Assembly: GCA_965249785.1 (NCBI GenBank)
Contig: CBDFMU010000028.1
Coordinates: forward strand, 27,263-91,262
Reading direction: 5' to 3'
From: M3007 sp965249785
Lineage (GTDB): Bacteria > Bacteroidota > Bacteroidia > Chitinophagales > Saprospiraceae
Length of the DNA: 64,000 bases
The notes under the pieces are model-generated. The model saw only the letters and a list, made by a program, of their open reading frames with translations. It was not told where the DNA came from and ran no database searches. The position numbers and the translations under genes are program-made. Shown here one piece after another: positions 9,312 to 17,930 of this stretch (position 1 is its first letter; every line of letters begins with the position of its first letter).

Positions 9312-9701
9312 TTATTTCACTGCAAATGGCCCATCAAATTTTGGCTTCCAGGTAGCGGCAATGGCAAAGGCGCGAAACTTGGCCTCCTCGGCTTTGGGGC
9401 CAGCAAAAAGTTCGTCTACGGTGGTTTGAAATAAGGCAACCCATTGATCGAAATACTCCGCTTTGAGGGGATGTTTTTGGTGCAAATCGAAATGTTTTTG
9501 GATGGGATTGCCGCGATAAGCGTCGGCATTACCCAAGAGCAGAAACTCCCAGAAGGCGTACATGATCGGCAAGTGGTGCGCCCAATCTACGTGGGCTACA
9601 TTATTGAAAATCGGCCCTAACATTTCATCGGACTGGATTTTGCCGTAAAAAGTGTCGATCAATAATTTTATATCGGCGGGTAATGCGATGTCGTGTTTCA
9701 T
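9312..9701 (-). CDS. Group III truncated hemoglobin
   Basis: A 129-residue 2-on-2 globin. Motifs shared with the group III (P-type) truncated globins are LIDTFYGKIQSDEMLGPIFNNV at the N-terminus, WAHHLPIMYAFWEFLLLG (E helix region), YRGNPIQKHFDLH (containing the proximal His before HPLKAEYFDQWVALF) and TVDELFAG. It binds haem and probably O2 or NO in the cytoplasm; the role of group III members is not well established. ATG 9701 is used because the upstream in-frame start would add a non-homologous arginine-rich leader. Convergent with pafA. Confidence 0.9.
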   Translation of the reverse strand: MKHDIALPADIKLLIDTFYGKIQSDEMLGPIFNNVAHVDWAHHLPIMYAFWEFLLLGNADAYRGNPIQKHFDLHQKHPLKAEYFDQWVALFQTTVDELFAGPKAEEAKFRAFAIAATWKPKFDGPFAVK

Positions 9702-9797
9702 CCTGTAAAAGTACGCCCCTCTACTGCGCTGGCACATTAGAGGGGCGATTATGTATAGCGAAACCCCGTTTCGTCAGGTTATGAATTGAGAAAAAAT

Positions 9798-10058
9798 CTA
9801 CTGCAATCCTTTGGAAGAGTCCAGCAGCGTTTTCTCAATTTCGTTAACATAGGTGACAGCTACATCTAAATTAAGTGCAATCTCTTTTTTGGAGAATTCG
9901 CCCATTTGTAACATCCGAATAGTAAAATTACGAAGGGCATCAGCAGCTCCTTCTTTTCTACCTTTCTCAATAGCCTCTTTTCTACCTATCAGAATACCTA
10001 CTTCGTACCCTTCTAAATAAAGTTCATCTTTTTCAATGTCATAGTGTTCTATTGGCAT
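9798..10058 (-). pseudogene. C-terminal remnant of an Rpn-family (PD-(D/E)XK) gene
   Basis: Eighty-six residues that align with the last part of the neighbouring gene at 10112-10937: both have an HYDIE/HYEIE-DELYLEG segment, RNxxIRMLQMG, SKKEIALNLDV and YVNEIEK, ending in GLQ. Only the C-terminal tail of the family is present, with no nuclease domain, so this is most likely the residue of a tandem duplication. It does have its own ATG and no internal stop, so expression as a small protein cannot be excluded. It lies 53 bases downstream of the larger copy on the same strand. Confidence 0.7.
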
Positions 10059-10111
10059 AACTTATAGATGCAGTGTGTTATGGATAAAAATATTGTGAAA
10101 TCTAGGAAAAT

Positions 10112-10937
10112 CTACTGCAATCCCCCAATAGTGTCAAAAAGCATCTTCTCAATTTCGTTGACATAAGCAATATCTACATCCAAATTAAGTGCAATCTCCT
10201 TCTTAGAGAGTTTACCCATTTGCAACATACGAATTACGATATTACGAAGGAGATTAGTGGCTCCTTTTTCCATCCCTTCCAGATAAAGGTCATCCGTTTC
10301 TATTTCATAGTGCAGTGGCATGGTCAATATTTCTTGTTTAGTGATCGCCTGCAATTTACGGAGGCGGGAGAGGATTTGCAACTGTCTTTGATATTTTCCT
10401 AAACGTGGCACTCGGCCGATAAGTTTTTGGAGGTGCTGCAATATCTGCCGGACCACTCGTTCCGGTTGCTCTGCCCCAAAATCGCAGAGAATAGCCAATA
10501 CCACCTCTTCCGGCACATCCGATTGCAAAAATACGTCTTTGGGAATTTCTCCCAGACTAACTACCTGAAATTCGAGCCACAGCCCCTCCATGTCCAACAC
10601 ATTTTGCAGGATTTTCCTGGGAGCCGCACTGCCCACGTAGATTGACGATCTGTTTTAGCGGAATATTGTATTTCTCCAAAAACAAGGCGTAATACAACAG
10701 ATTGCGACGGCGCATATCCTCGTCGGCAGTCTGAATTTCCCAATGCAGGCCATAGTCCATCGCTGGATCGGGATGCACTACTTTTTTCAGATTATCCATT
10801 TCGCGCTCTACCGTCACCTGGATTTTGTCTTTCAAATCTTCCAATTGTGGTAACTCCAAGCCCAATACTCTACGCAATAAATGCGGCAGCAAAGCCTCGA
10901 AATTCTCTTTCAGTATGCGATCAAAGTCGTTGGGCAT
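10112..10937 (-). pseudogene. Rpn-family PD-(D/E)XK nuclease-like gene, frameshifted
   Basis: Two overlapping reading frames form one protein. The first frame (from ATG 10937, MPNDFDRILKENFEALLPHL) carries the nuclease-like core including LHWEIQTADEDMRRRNLLYYA, and is lost after IPLKQIVN. The second frame continues as IYVGSAAPRKILQNVLDMEG and runs to the shared C-terminal tail. One extra base near 10650 (GTCAATCTAC where GTCATCTAC would keep frame) explains the break. Rpn-family proteins are putative recombination-promoting nucleases, often multicopy and unstable in Bacteroidota; the partial copy at 9798 fits that. Either a real pseudogene or a one-base sequencing error. Confidence 0.8.
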
Positions 10938-11066
10938 AGATATAAATGTGGTCAATATGATTAATATGGCAATGTACTAAATTTCAACAATTTACAATAA
11001 GATGCAATGGATGACTTTGCCGGGTTTCGCGCAGGACAACGGGCGAAACAGGGATTCGCCGTACAA

Positions 11067-11801
11067 CTAAAAATCACACTTCGCCCGATTCGCCTTCAAC
11101 CATTTTTCTTTCTCTTGATAATCAGGCATATAGCGTTCTACCAATGCCCAAAAACGGTCGGAATGATTGAGCTCGACCAGATGGGCCAGCTCGTGTAAAA
11201 TCACATAATCCTGCACGTCTTCCGGCGCAAAAAGCAGCCGGGTGGAAAGATTCAGGTTGTTGCTGGCCGAGCAACTTCCCCAATTACTGTGGTTGTATTT
11301 CAGGTTGATACTCTTGATCGGGCGGCGAAAGGTGCGGTCGTTCCAGTCCTGCACCCGACGCGCGATTTCGGTCTGAAAGTCGCCAGCCACCACTCGCGAG
11401 AGCAGGGTTTTGATACTACGATGGCGATGGGAATCCGTGGCTTTGGCCGCCAGCTGGATGCTAATGGTATCCCCCACGAGCCGGGCAGTATGAGTGGCCC
11501 GATCTTGCACCAGTACTTCGAGCCGATATTGGCGTTTGCCGACTGTCAGTAGATCGCCAGTATGATATTCTTTGACCACAAAGGCCTCGCGCAGTACCGG
11601 CTTTTTAACAAAAACCTGACCCACCCAGGTTTGTAATTTCAGCAGTTGTTGTTGAATGTCCTCCGGGGCCGTTCTGAGCGGCATCCGCAAAGTGATGCGT
11701 CTGCCGGTTATTCCAGAGCGGGTATTGGCGCGGCGTTCCAGAGAAATTTCCACGGGCAATTTGAGGCCATCTACGTGGATAAAGGCACCGTATTTCTTCA
11801 A
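11067..11801 (-). CDS. YgjP-like zinc metallopeptidase (SprT/M48-related)
   Basis: A 244-residue cytoplasmic protein of the YgjP/DUF45 family. The zinc site is clear near the C-terminus: VILHELAHLVELNHSDRFW, with His-Glu-x-x-His plus a downstream His as third ligand, followed by the typical MPDYQEKEKWLK helix. Upstream, INLKYNHSNWGSCSASNNLNLS is the conserved substrate-side strand of this family. The N-terminal half (about 1-110) is beta-rich. Members are WSS1/SprT-like proteases with an inferred role in proteolysis; natural substrates are unknown. Monocistronic, between the Rpn remnants and the DUF4249 genes. Confidence 0.88.
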   Translation of the reverse strand: MKKYGAFIHVDGLKLPVEISLERRANTRSGITGRRITLRMPLRTAPEDIQQQLLKLQTWVGQVFVKKPVLREAFVVKEYHTGDLLTVGKRQYRLEVLVQDRATHTARLVGDTISIQLAAKATDSHRHRSIKTLLSRVVAGDFQTEIARRVQDWNDRTFRRPIKSINLKYNHSNWGSCSASNNLNLSTRLLFAPEDVQDYVILHELAHLVELNHSDRFWALVERYMPDYQEKEKWLKANRAKCDF

Positions 11802-11912
11802 GATAGATTTTAAAAAAGCGTGTAAATGAACCCCAATAAAACGAAATTATCGCCAAGTGGTTTTCAATAAAGATCGCAAGTGCGTTTTAGAAACTCCACT
11901 TTATGTGCTGCA

Positions 11913-12767
11913 TCATCTTACAATCACTGTCGCTTTACGAGCGTAGACCAGACAAGTAAAAATGCCCAGCGGATTGGCGGTACCACTGACGTTACTCTTG
12001 ATGGGCGAAGGTTGCGTAAAAGGATTCATGTTGCCCAGGCCTGCCATTTGTATGCTTTCTATATAGTCGTAATAGTCTTTGGACATATTGAAAATCGTAT
12101 TATAGACCGAATCTCCTTTTATGAGATTGTAAGGAGTGCCAAAGGCAATCAGCGGGGTCACATTGGCTCGGTCGGTGAATAAAAAATCCTGATCCGGCAA
12201 ACTCTTCAACCGCTGGTAATTGAGCAAGCGACGGTAATAATTTTTTACGGTCGGATCGTCGTTGAAGTAGGTAAGCACGCGCGCAAAGGTGTCTGGTTTA
12301 GGGTCCCATTCCACCACGGTGCTATCAATCAAAAGTGGCGGCAGCATCACCGTGCGTCCAGTGATATTTTTACCATTGGACAAAGTAATATTCAAAGTAT
12401 ATTCAATACCAGGCGTGTTGGGCACCAGCCGATTGTTTTGGTAATTATATATTTTGATGATATAGGGAGTAGAAAAATCAGGAAATCTCCCAGCTTTCAA
12501 TGTATCCGTGCGACCATTATAACTGATGGTTACTAGTGCACTATCGAGTAAGGTTTTTTCTACAAAACTGGAGTCCAGACCAAACGAATCAAAAAACCCG
12601 TAACTCTGCGTCAGCAACATCCGAAAAGGCTGGCCGGGTTCCAGATAGCATTCTACCACTGGTTGGCGTTGATAGTCCGGCAAATCAATATTTACCTCTT
12701 TAGTGAGGTTGCAGGCTACTAACAAGAGCAGGACTGCTCCCGAAAAAAGACATTCTAACGTCTTCAT
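11913..12767 (-). CDS. DUF4249 lipoprotein (copy 2 of tandem pair)
   Basis: A 284-residue outer-membrane-type lipoprotein; LLLLVACNLTKEVNIDLP provides the lipobox (LVAC) with Cys at about residue 19. It is about 50-60% identical by eye to the gene at 12964: both have QPVVECYLEPGQPFR, YGFFD.FGLDS, GRTDTLK, RVLTYFNDD and the end KSNVSGTANPLGIFTCLVYARK. DUF4249 proteins are usually encoded next to TonB-dependent receptors and are thought to assist uptake at the outer membrane, like SusD-type proteins, though the ligand is unknown. Start set at 12767 so the signal peptide begins with MKT. Separated from copy 1 by 196 bases. Confidence 0.88.
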   Translation of the reverse strand: MKTLECLFSGAVLLLLVACNLTKEVNIDLPDYQRQPVVECYLEPGQPFRMLLTQSYGFFDSFGLDSSFVEKTLLDSALVTISYNGRTDTLKAGRFPDFSTPYIIKIYNYQNNRLVPNTPGIEYTLNITLSNGKNITGRTVMLPPLLIDSTVVEWDPKPDTFARVLTYFNDDPTVKNYYRRLLNYQRLKSLPDQDFLFTDRANVTPLIAFGTPYNLIKGDSVYNTIFNMSKDYYDYIESIQMAGLGNMNPFTQPSPIKSNVSGTANPLGIFTCLVYARKATVIVR

Positions 12768-12963
12768 TGTAATTAATTGAACGAATGAGGTGGAGACTGC
12801 CAATCAGCAAATAGCAACAGGCAAATAGAATAACGCGACCTACCGATTTTTTATCGGGCAAGCTGAGCGCAAATATTATGCTGAAAGTCGCATGGAAGTT
12901 ACTAAAAACCACACAAAAGAGTCATTTTTCCCTGCTTTTGCTAATAATTGCCGATCACCAATC

Positions 12964-13815
12964 TTACCGCTCCACAATGGTCGTATCGCGGTCGTACACC
13001 AGACAGGTGAAAATGCCCAGCGGATTGGCCGAACCACTCACATTGCTTTTGATCGGCGAAGGCTGCGCAAAAGGGCTAATATTGCCTACAATGGCCAGTT
13101 GTACGCTTTCTATATAATCGTAGTAGTCCTTGGAAAGGTGAAAAATGGTGTTAAATACGGTGTCGCCTTCCGTCAGGTCGTAGCCCGTACCGAAAGCAAT
13201 AAGGTCAGTCTTAACGATGCGATCATCCACCAGGAAATCCTGCTCCGGAACGCTGTCTAACGAGCCATAATTGAGCAGCCGCCGATAATAATTCGGCATC
13301 GTACGGTCGTCATCGATGTAAGTCAACACCCGCGCCAGCGTATCTATGGTGGGACTAAATTCTACCACCACGCTATCAATTTCTACACGGGGTAGCATAG
13401 TCGTGTGGCCAGTAATATTACTGCCGTCTGGCAAGGTGATATTCAACGCATAATTGGTCCCGATACCATTGGGTACTAATTGATTGCTCTGATAATTAAA
13501 CACTTTGATGGGCGCGACAAAGGTCAAAAACAACCCGTTTTTCAGCGTATCCGTCCGATTGTTGTAAGTGATAGTCACAGTCGCGCCGTCCAACAGGGTT
13601 TTCTGCACAAAATTGGAATCCAGCCCAAAAGGATCAAAAAATCCGTAACCGTGCGTAAGCAGCAGGCGAAAAGGCTGACCTGGCTCCAGATAGCACTCTA
13701 CTACAGGCTGCGGCTTATATTCCGGCAGATCAATGTTTACATCTTTTGTGAGGTTGCAGGCTGCCAGCAAAAGAAGAGCAAACGAAAATATGATTGATAA
13801 GCTATTGATTTTCAT
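12964..13815 (-). CDS. DUF4249 lipoprotein (copy 1 of tandem pair)
   Basis: A 283-residue lipoprotein with signal peptide and lipobox LLLLAACNLTKDV. Same family and overall layout as the gene at 11913. It starts 52 bases downstream of the TonB-dependent receptor stop (13868) on the same strand, so it is almost certainly co-transcribed with it. The pair presumably forms a receptor/surface lipoprotein uptake unit, but nothing in the sequence identifies the imported substrate. The four conserved blocks shared with copy 2 suggest a recent local duplication. Confidence 0.9.
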   Translation of the reverse strand: MKINSLSIIFSFALLLLAACNLTKDVNIDLPEYKPQPVVECYLEPGQPFRLLLTHGYGFFDPFGLDSNFVQKTLLDGATVTITYNNRTDTLKNGLFLTFVAPIKVFNYQSNQLVPNGIGTNYALNITLPDGSNITGHTTMLPRVEIDSVVVEFSPTIDTLARVLTYIDDDRTMPNYYRRLLNYGSLDSVPEQDFLVDDRIVKTDLIAFGTGYDLTEGDTVFNTIFHLSKDYYDYIESVQLAIVGNISPFAQPSPIKSNVSGSANPLGIFTCLVYDRDTTIVER

Positions 13816-13867
13816 GGCGTTATTTTTTTAACTTCGTAAGTTTGAAAAACCTGCGAGGTAAAAAGAA

Positions 13868-16180
13868 TTAAAATTTGAAATTCCAGGTGATCGAAGGCAG
13901 AATCGGGAACAGCGATACCTGCTTGGCCTTGATCGCCGTCGGCACCTCGCCGAGCGGGGTTTTGGTAGTCTCGGCATCCAGAAAAATGAAGTAGGGATTG
14001 CGACGATCAGTAGCGTTATAAATGCTTAACGTCAAATCACTTTGTATCCGGTGACCATTGAATTTCCGCACGACACCCAAGTCGCCGCGCATATAAGCAG
14101 GATACCGAAAAGTGTTGCGGTCGCCATAAATGGGTACCAAAAACTCCCGTGGCGCACCCGTCACGTCCTGGAAAGTAAAACGCCCGGAAGGCAACCAGCT
14201 CACATAACCCGACGTATAAACCCAGGTAGCGGTGATCTGCCACCGCTTGCTCAGTTCCCATAAGGCCACCACGCTCAGGTTATGACGGGTATCAAAACGC
14301 GGTGAGAAATAATCCCCCCGGTTAATATCCGGGAAATTGCCGCGCCGCGCCCAGGCCAGGGTATAGCCAATCCAGCCCGTTAATTTGCCCTCTTTTTTCT
14401 CAATTTCCAGTTCCAGCGGACTAAAAGAGTGGCCTTTACCGATCGTCAGTTCGTTTTCGAGGTCATTGTTGCCAAAAAGTTCTGCGCCGTCTTTAAAGTC
14501 TACGGAGTTTTGCAACCATTTATACCAGGCCTCCCAGGTAATCAGGATGTTATCGCGGAATAAATAAGTGGTGCCAATGGCCACTTGATCGCTGCCCTCC
14601 GGTTTTACCCCTTTGGTGCTGGGATACCAGATGTCTGTCGGCAACGAGAGGCCGCTACTGGCGAGCAAGTGCACATACTGGTTCATGCGCGAATAGGAGC
14701 CTTTCAACGACCACTTGTCACTGAACATATAATTGGCAGCCACGCGCGGCTCGAAATTGGCATAAAACGCCGGTTGGTTTGACCAGGCAGACATTCGGCC
14801 ACCATAGTTTATTTTCAACCGACTCGTGGCGGCCCATTCGTCGGCCACGTAGGCACCGTATTCCATTCCGTTGAAATGCTGGCCCGCCTCGAAATTGACC
14901 TGCCCATCGTCGCTGCCCGCTTTCAGGCGACCCACCACGAAATCGTGATACGTAGCATTGGCTCCAAAACGCACAGTATGACGATTGGAAGGCTGATAAT
15001 AAAAGTCCACTTTCGTATTGGCATCCTTCACATTGGAACCTAATTTGAAAGAAAAACCTTGCAGAATATTTTCAATTTTATAACGGTAATCCGAGTAAGT
15101 AAAGGTCGTATTAGCAAATAAACGCGGGCCAAATACGTGGTTCCAACGTGCTGTCCCAGTAGTGTTGCCCCAGTCGAAACGGAAATTGAAAGTCTCATTT
15201 TTGAAGCCAAAAACATCGCGGCCAAAGTAGCCGCTCAGGAACAAATGATCTTTCTCCGACAGCGTAAAATTGACCTTCGTATTCAGGTCGTAGAAATAAT
15301 AATCAGGAATGGGATTGTAGTCTTCTTTGCCTTCATTGGCCTTATTGATGCGCTTGGTAATCAAATCCGCATAAGTGCGGCGACCACTGACAATGAAGGA
15401 AGATTTATTTTTCTTGATCGGACCTTCCAAAGTTAATCGGCTGGCAATCAAACCAATACCGCCGGAACCACTGAATTTCTGGTTGTTGCCTTCTTTCATC
15501 CGTACATCAATAACCGACGACAAGCGTCCACCATATTGTGCCGGAAAACCCCCTTTATACACTTTCAAGTCCTTTACGGCATCGGAGTTAAAAGTGCTGA
15601 AAAAACCGAACAAGTGATTGGCATTATACACCACCGCTTCGTCCAGTACAATGAGGTTTTGGTCGCTGTTGCCGCCACGCACGAAGAGGCCGGTAGTGCC
15701 TTCCGAACCGGGCGTGAAGCCAGGTTTCAGTTGCAATATTTTGATAATATCCGTCTCGCCAAAAAGGGCCGGCAACGCCTTAATCTCGCGCGTACTGATG
15801 GTCGTCACCGACATTTCGGTGCTTTTCACCCGGTCTTCAAAGCTATTGGCCTGCACGACTACTTCTTTCAAAAGGGAACCTTCGGGTCGCAGCACTATAT
15901 TCAGCCGGGTCGCGCCGCTAGCCTTTATAGTGCGCAGTATAGTTTCATAGCCCACGTAATGAAAGCGCAAAGTGACTGAATCCACCCCCTCCGGTACCGT
16001 AAAAGAGTAAAATCCGTACTCATTGCTCACGTTTCCCTTCCCCAGGCCCACCGCTTCCACCGTCGCGCCGATGAGTGTTTCGCCGGTTTCCGCATCTTTT
16101 ACCGTACCATTTACGGTGTTGTTTTGCGACCATAAAAGGGCCGGGAGTATAAAAAGAAGACAAGTAAAAACGTTTTTCAT
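13868..16180 (-). CDS. TonB-dependent outer-membrane receptor with CarboxypepD-like N-terminus
   Basis: A 770-residue outer-membrane receptor. Residues 1-18 are a signal peptide (ending LLWSQ); about 22-105 form the carboxypeptidase-regulatory-like domain (NGTVKDAETGETLIGATV … YGFYSF … VGYET); about 115-230 the plug (EIKALPALFGETDIIKILQLKPGF … GTTGLFVRGGNSDQNLIVLDEA); the rest is a 22-strand-type barrel ending in the aromatic strand SITWNFKF. It imports an unknown ligand with energy from TonB/ExbBD. It is the first gene of an operon with the two DUF4249 lipoproteins. Start: ATG 16180 (MKNVFTCLLF) is preferred over the ATG nine bases upstream because it gives a standard signal peptide. Confidence 0.94.
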   Translation of the reverse strand: MKNVFTCLLFILPALLWSQNNTVNGTVKDAETGETLIGATVEAVGLGKGNVSNEYGFYSFTVPEGVDSVTLRFHYVGYETILRTIKASGATRLNIVLRPEGSLLKEVVVQANSFEDRVKSTEMSVTTISTREIKALPALFGETDIIKILQLKPGFTPGSEGTTGLFVRGGNSDQNLIVLDEAVVYNANHLFGFFSTFNSDAVKDLKVYKGGFPAQYGGRLSSVIDVRMKEGNNQKFSGSGGIGLIASRLTLEGPIKKNKSSFIVSGRRTYADLITKRINKANEGKEDYNPIPDYYFYDLNTKVNFTLSEKDHLFLSGYFGRDVFGFKNETFNFRFDWGNTTGTARWNHVFGPRLFANTTFTYSDYRYKIENILQGFSFKLGSNVKDANTKVDFYYQPSNRHTVRFGANATYHDFVVGRLKAGSDDGQVNFEAGQHFNGMEYGAYVADEWAATSRLKINYGGRMSAWSNQPAFYANFEPRVAANYMFSDKWSLKGSYSRMNQYVHLLASSGLSLPTDIWYPSTKGVKPEGSDQVAIGTTYLFRDNILITWEAWYKWLQNSVDFKDGAELFGNNDLENELTIGKGHSFSPLELEIEKKEGKLTGWIGYTLAWARRGNFPDINRGDYFSPRFDTRHNLSVVALWELSKRWQITATWVYTSGYVSWLPSGRFTFQDVTGAPREFLVPIYGDRNTFRYPAYMRGDLGVVRKFNGHRIQSDLTLSIYNATDRRNPYFIFLDAETTKTPLGEVPTAIKAKQVSLFPILPSITWNFKF

Positions 16181-16264
16181 GGTGTGCATTTGACGCTGGC
16201 CGTAAATCGCTGGATTAACAGGCTAAAAAAAATAATGTTCCGCCAAGGTCGTGGTAAAGCCATG

Positions 16265-16318
16265 TTTTTGGAATTTGATTCGACGAAGGTCACTTATCGT
16301 TCGATCCAATTCCAAAAA
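16265..16318. other. Hairpin in the region upstream of the receptor operon
   Basis: Arms TTTTTGGAATTTGATTCGAC (16265-) and the near-complement ending AATTCCAAAAA (16298-16318) pair with three mismatches around a 12-base loop. It lies between the receptor start and the membrane-protein stop on the same strand and could be the terminator of the upstream gene. The 250-base gap holds no convincing gene; overlapping short frames on both strands here have no recognisable features. Confidence 0.45.
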
Positions 16319-16430
16319 ATATAAATGCTGGAAAACCCTGCACTTCCCGATTATTTGGAAAAGCCTGAAACGCAGGGCGGCAAACCAAATTTTTGCAAAA
16401 TCATTCTTTTCTACCAAAAGACGTTTTAGC

Positions 16431-17869
16431 TCAACGACTGGTTGGATTGCTTAGCAGCAATAGTTGATAAGGCAAAGTATCATGCATCCGATAATACCGC
16501 TCCGGCAAATCGCTGAAAGCACGGCATGGTAACATCAAAAACGAGACCATTGAATCGCGGGGCAGCACTGCGGCAGCTGTTGGCGCATCGTCGGCCACCA
16601 AGATCGTGCGCGCTGAATCGGGCGATTCGAGCGCAGAAATTTGTAAGGTTTCAAAGGGCAAACCCCAGGTCATGAGCAAGGTCTTGCGCTGCACCGCTTC
16701 GGCCGAAACGACGAATTTTCTGCCTGCCAATCCCTGCGTTTCTGCTAATAAAGACCGCACATAAGCCAGACGCGCTGAGTAAGGTTGGTGATTTTGATAA
16801 ATATTAAACAACCTGAAAATCAATAGAATAGCAGCAATAGACACCCAGAGTCCAGCGAAATTTCATGCCGCGGAAAAACATCCCAAAGCAGCGGAAAAAT
16901 CAGAAACACCGCCAAGGCTTGATAGTAGCTTTCGGCAATGTACCAGCGGTCGTCGTCTAAATACCGTTGCAGAATTAATAGCAAATAACCAAGGGTAGTA
17001 CCCGCCACCAACGCCGCCAAGAGCCAGCGTTTTTGCCAAATATAGAAACCCACTACCAAGCCAAACAACGGCCAGAAAAGCAACAAACTGTCGCCACAAT
17101 GCAGCCAAAAATCGCGCAATCCCTGTGAATGCAGCAGCCGTTCCAGCGAGAAATGAAACTCGCGCACATACTGCCCGGTCATGCCCCGATCATAGAAATT
17201 AGGTGTACGCAGCACGTATTTGGAAGCAAATAAACAGGCAAACAGCAAGGCAATTCCCATTAACCAAGACCGCTGAAATGGCTGGTTCGGATGTAGCCAC
17301 CAAAAACACCAGGCAAAGCCCAGCGGAAAAACGATTAGCGGATGAAAATAAATCACTGTGGTCGCCAAAAGTGCCGCCACCACGCCGGTCGCAACTTTCT
17401 GAGAATTTTTAACTTTTGGAAGATTAGCTGCCAAGCTCCAAAACAAAAAAGACAGCGAAATGCCCTGCAACAGCTCATTTTGCATCCAGTAAAAGCAATC
17501 GCCACTGAGCAAAATCACGAACAGCAAAATAGACATCGCCGCTTTTCGGTCGCGCAAACCATGCCAGCAAACCGCGTATAACAGCCAGTGCCACAGCACA
17601 ATAGCAATGGAATACAGAAACAAAACCGTGGCCAAAGAAGCCCCCAGATGCACGCCCAACAGCGGCAGCAATTGCACGCCCGCCGCGCCAAAACGCTCCA
17701 CCATAATAGCCGGTTCGCCAGAAGCAATGAACAGATAACTCTGGAAAGCGGCATCCAGAATCAGCGTCCGTTCTTGCCAGAAATAGCCCGCCATGATCGT
17801 CAGTATGGCAAATATAGCATGACCGCTAATACCAATAATTCGTTTTTGTGTGTCTGTGGACTGCATCTT
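16431..17869 (-). pseudogene. Multi-pass membrane protein, interrupted by a frameshift
   Basis: The first frame (17869 to 16820) encodes about nine hydrophobic helices (HAIFAILTIMAGYFW, LLPLLGVHLGASLATVLFLY, MSILLFVILLSG, GIALLFACLFASKYVL, LLALVAGTTLGYLLLILQ) and stops after HEISLDSG. The other frame continues directly as FAGLWVSIAAILLIFRLF, another helix, followed by a 110-residue soluble tail (LAETQGLAGRKFVVSAEAVQRKTLLMTWG…). A single missing base near 16857 restores one protein of about 480 residues. The layout of many helices plus a small extracytoplasmic tail resembles glycosyltransferase-like membrane proteins, but no family was recognised. Divergent from the helicase at 17931. The upstream ATG at 17902 is an alternative start. 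Confidence 0.65.
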
Positions 17870-17930
17870 TACGGCGAAAAGTAGCAGTATTTGCCGTTGC
17901 ATTTATCAATAACTACTGTCAATCTTTCCC

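Noticed and set aside
9798..10058. Small independent DNA-binding protein (C-terminal SKKEIALNLDV looks HTH-like)
   Set aside because: It is explained better as the duplicated tail of the Rpn-family gene next to it.
16223..16454. Short frames on both strands upstream of the receptor
   Set aside because: They are formed by the inverted repeat at 16265-16318 and have no features beyond that.
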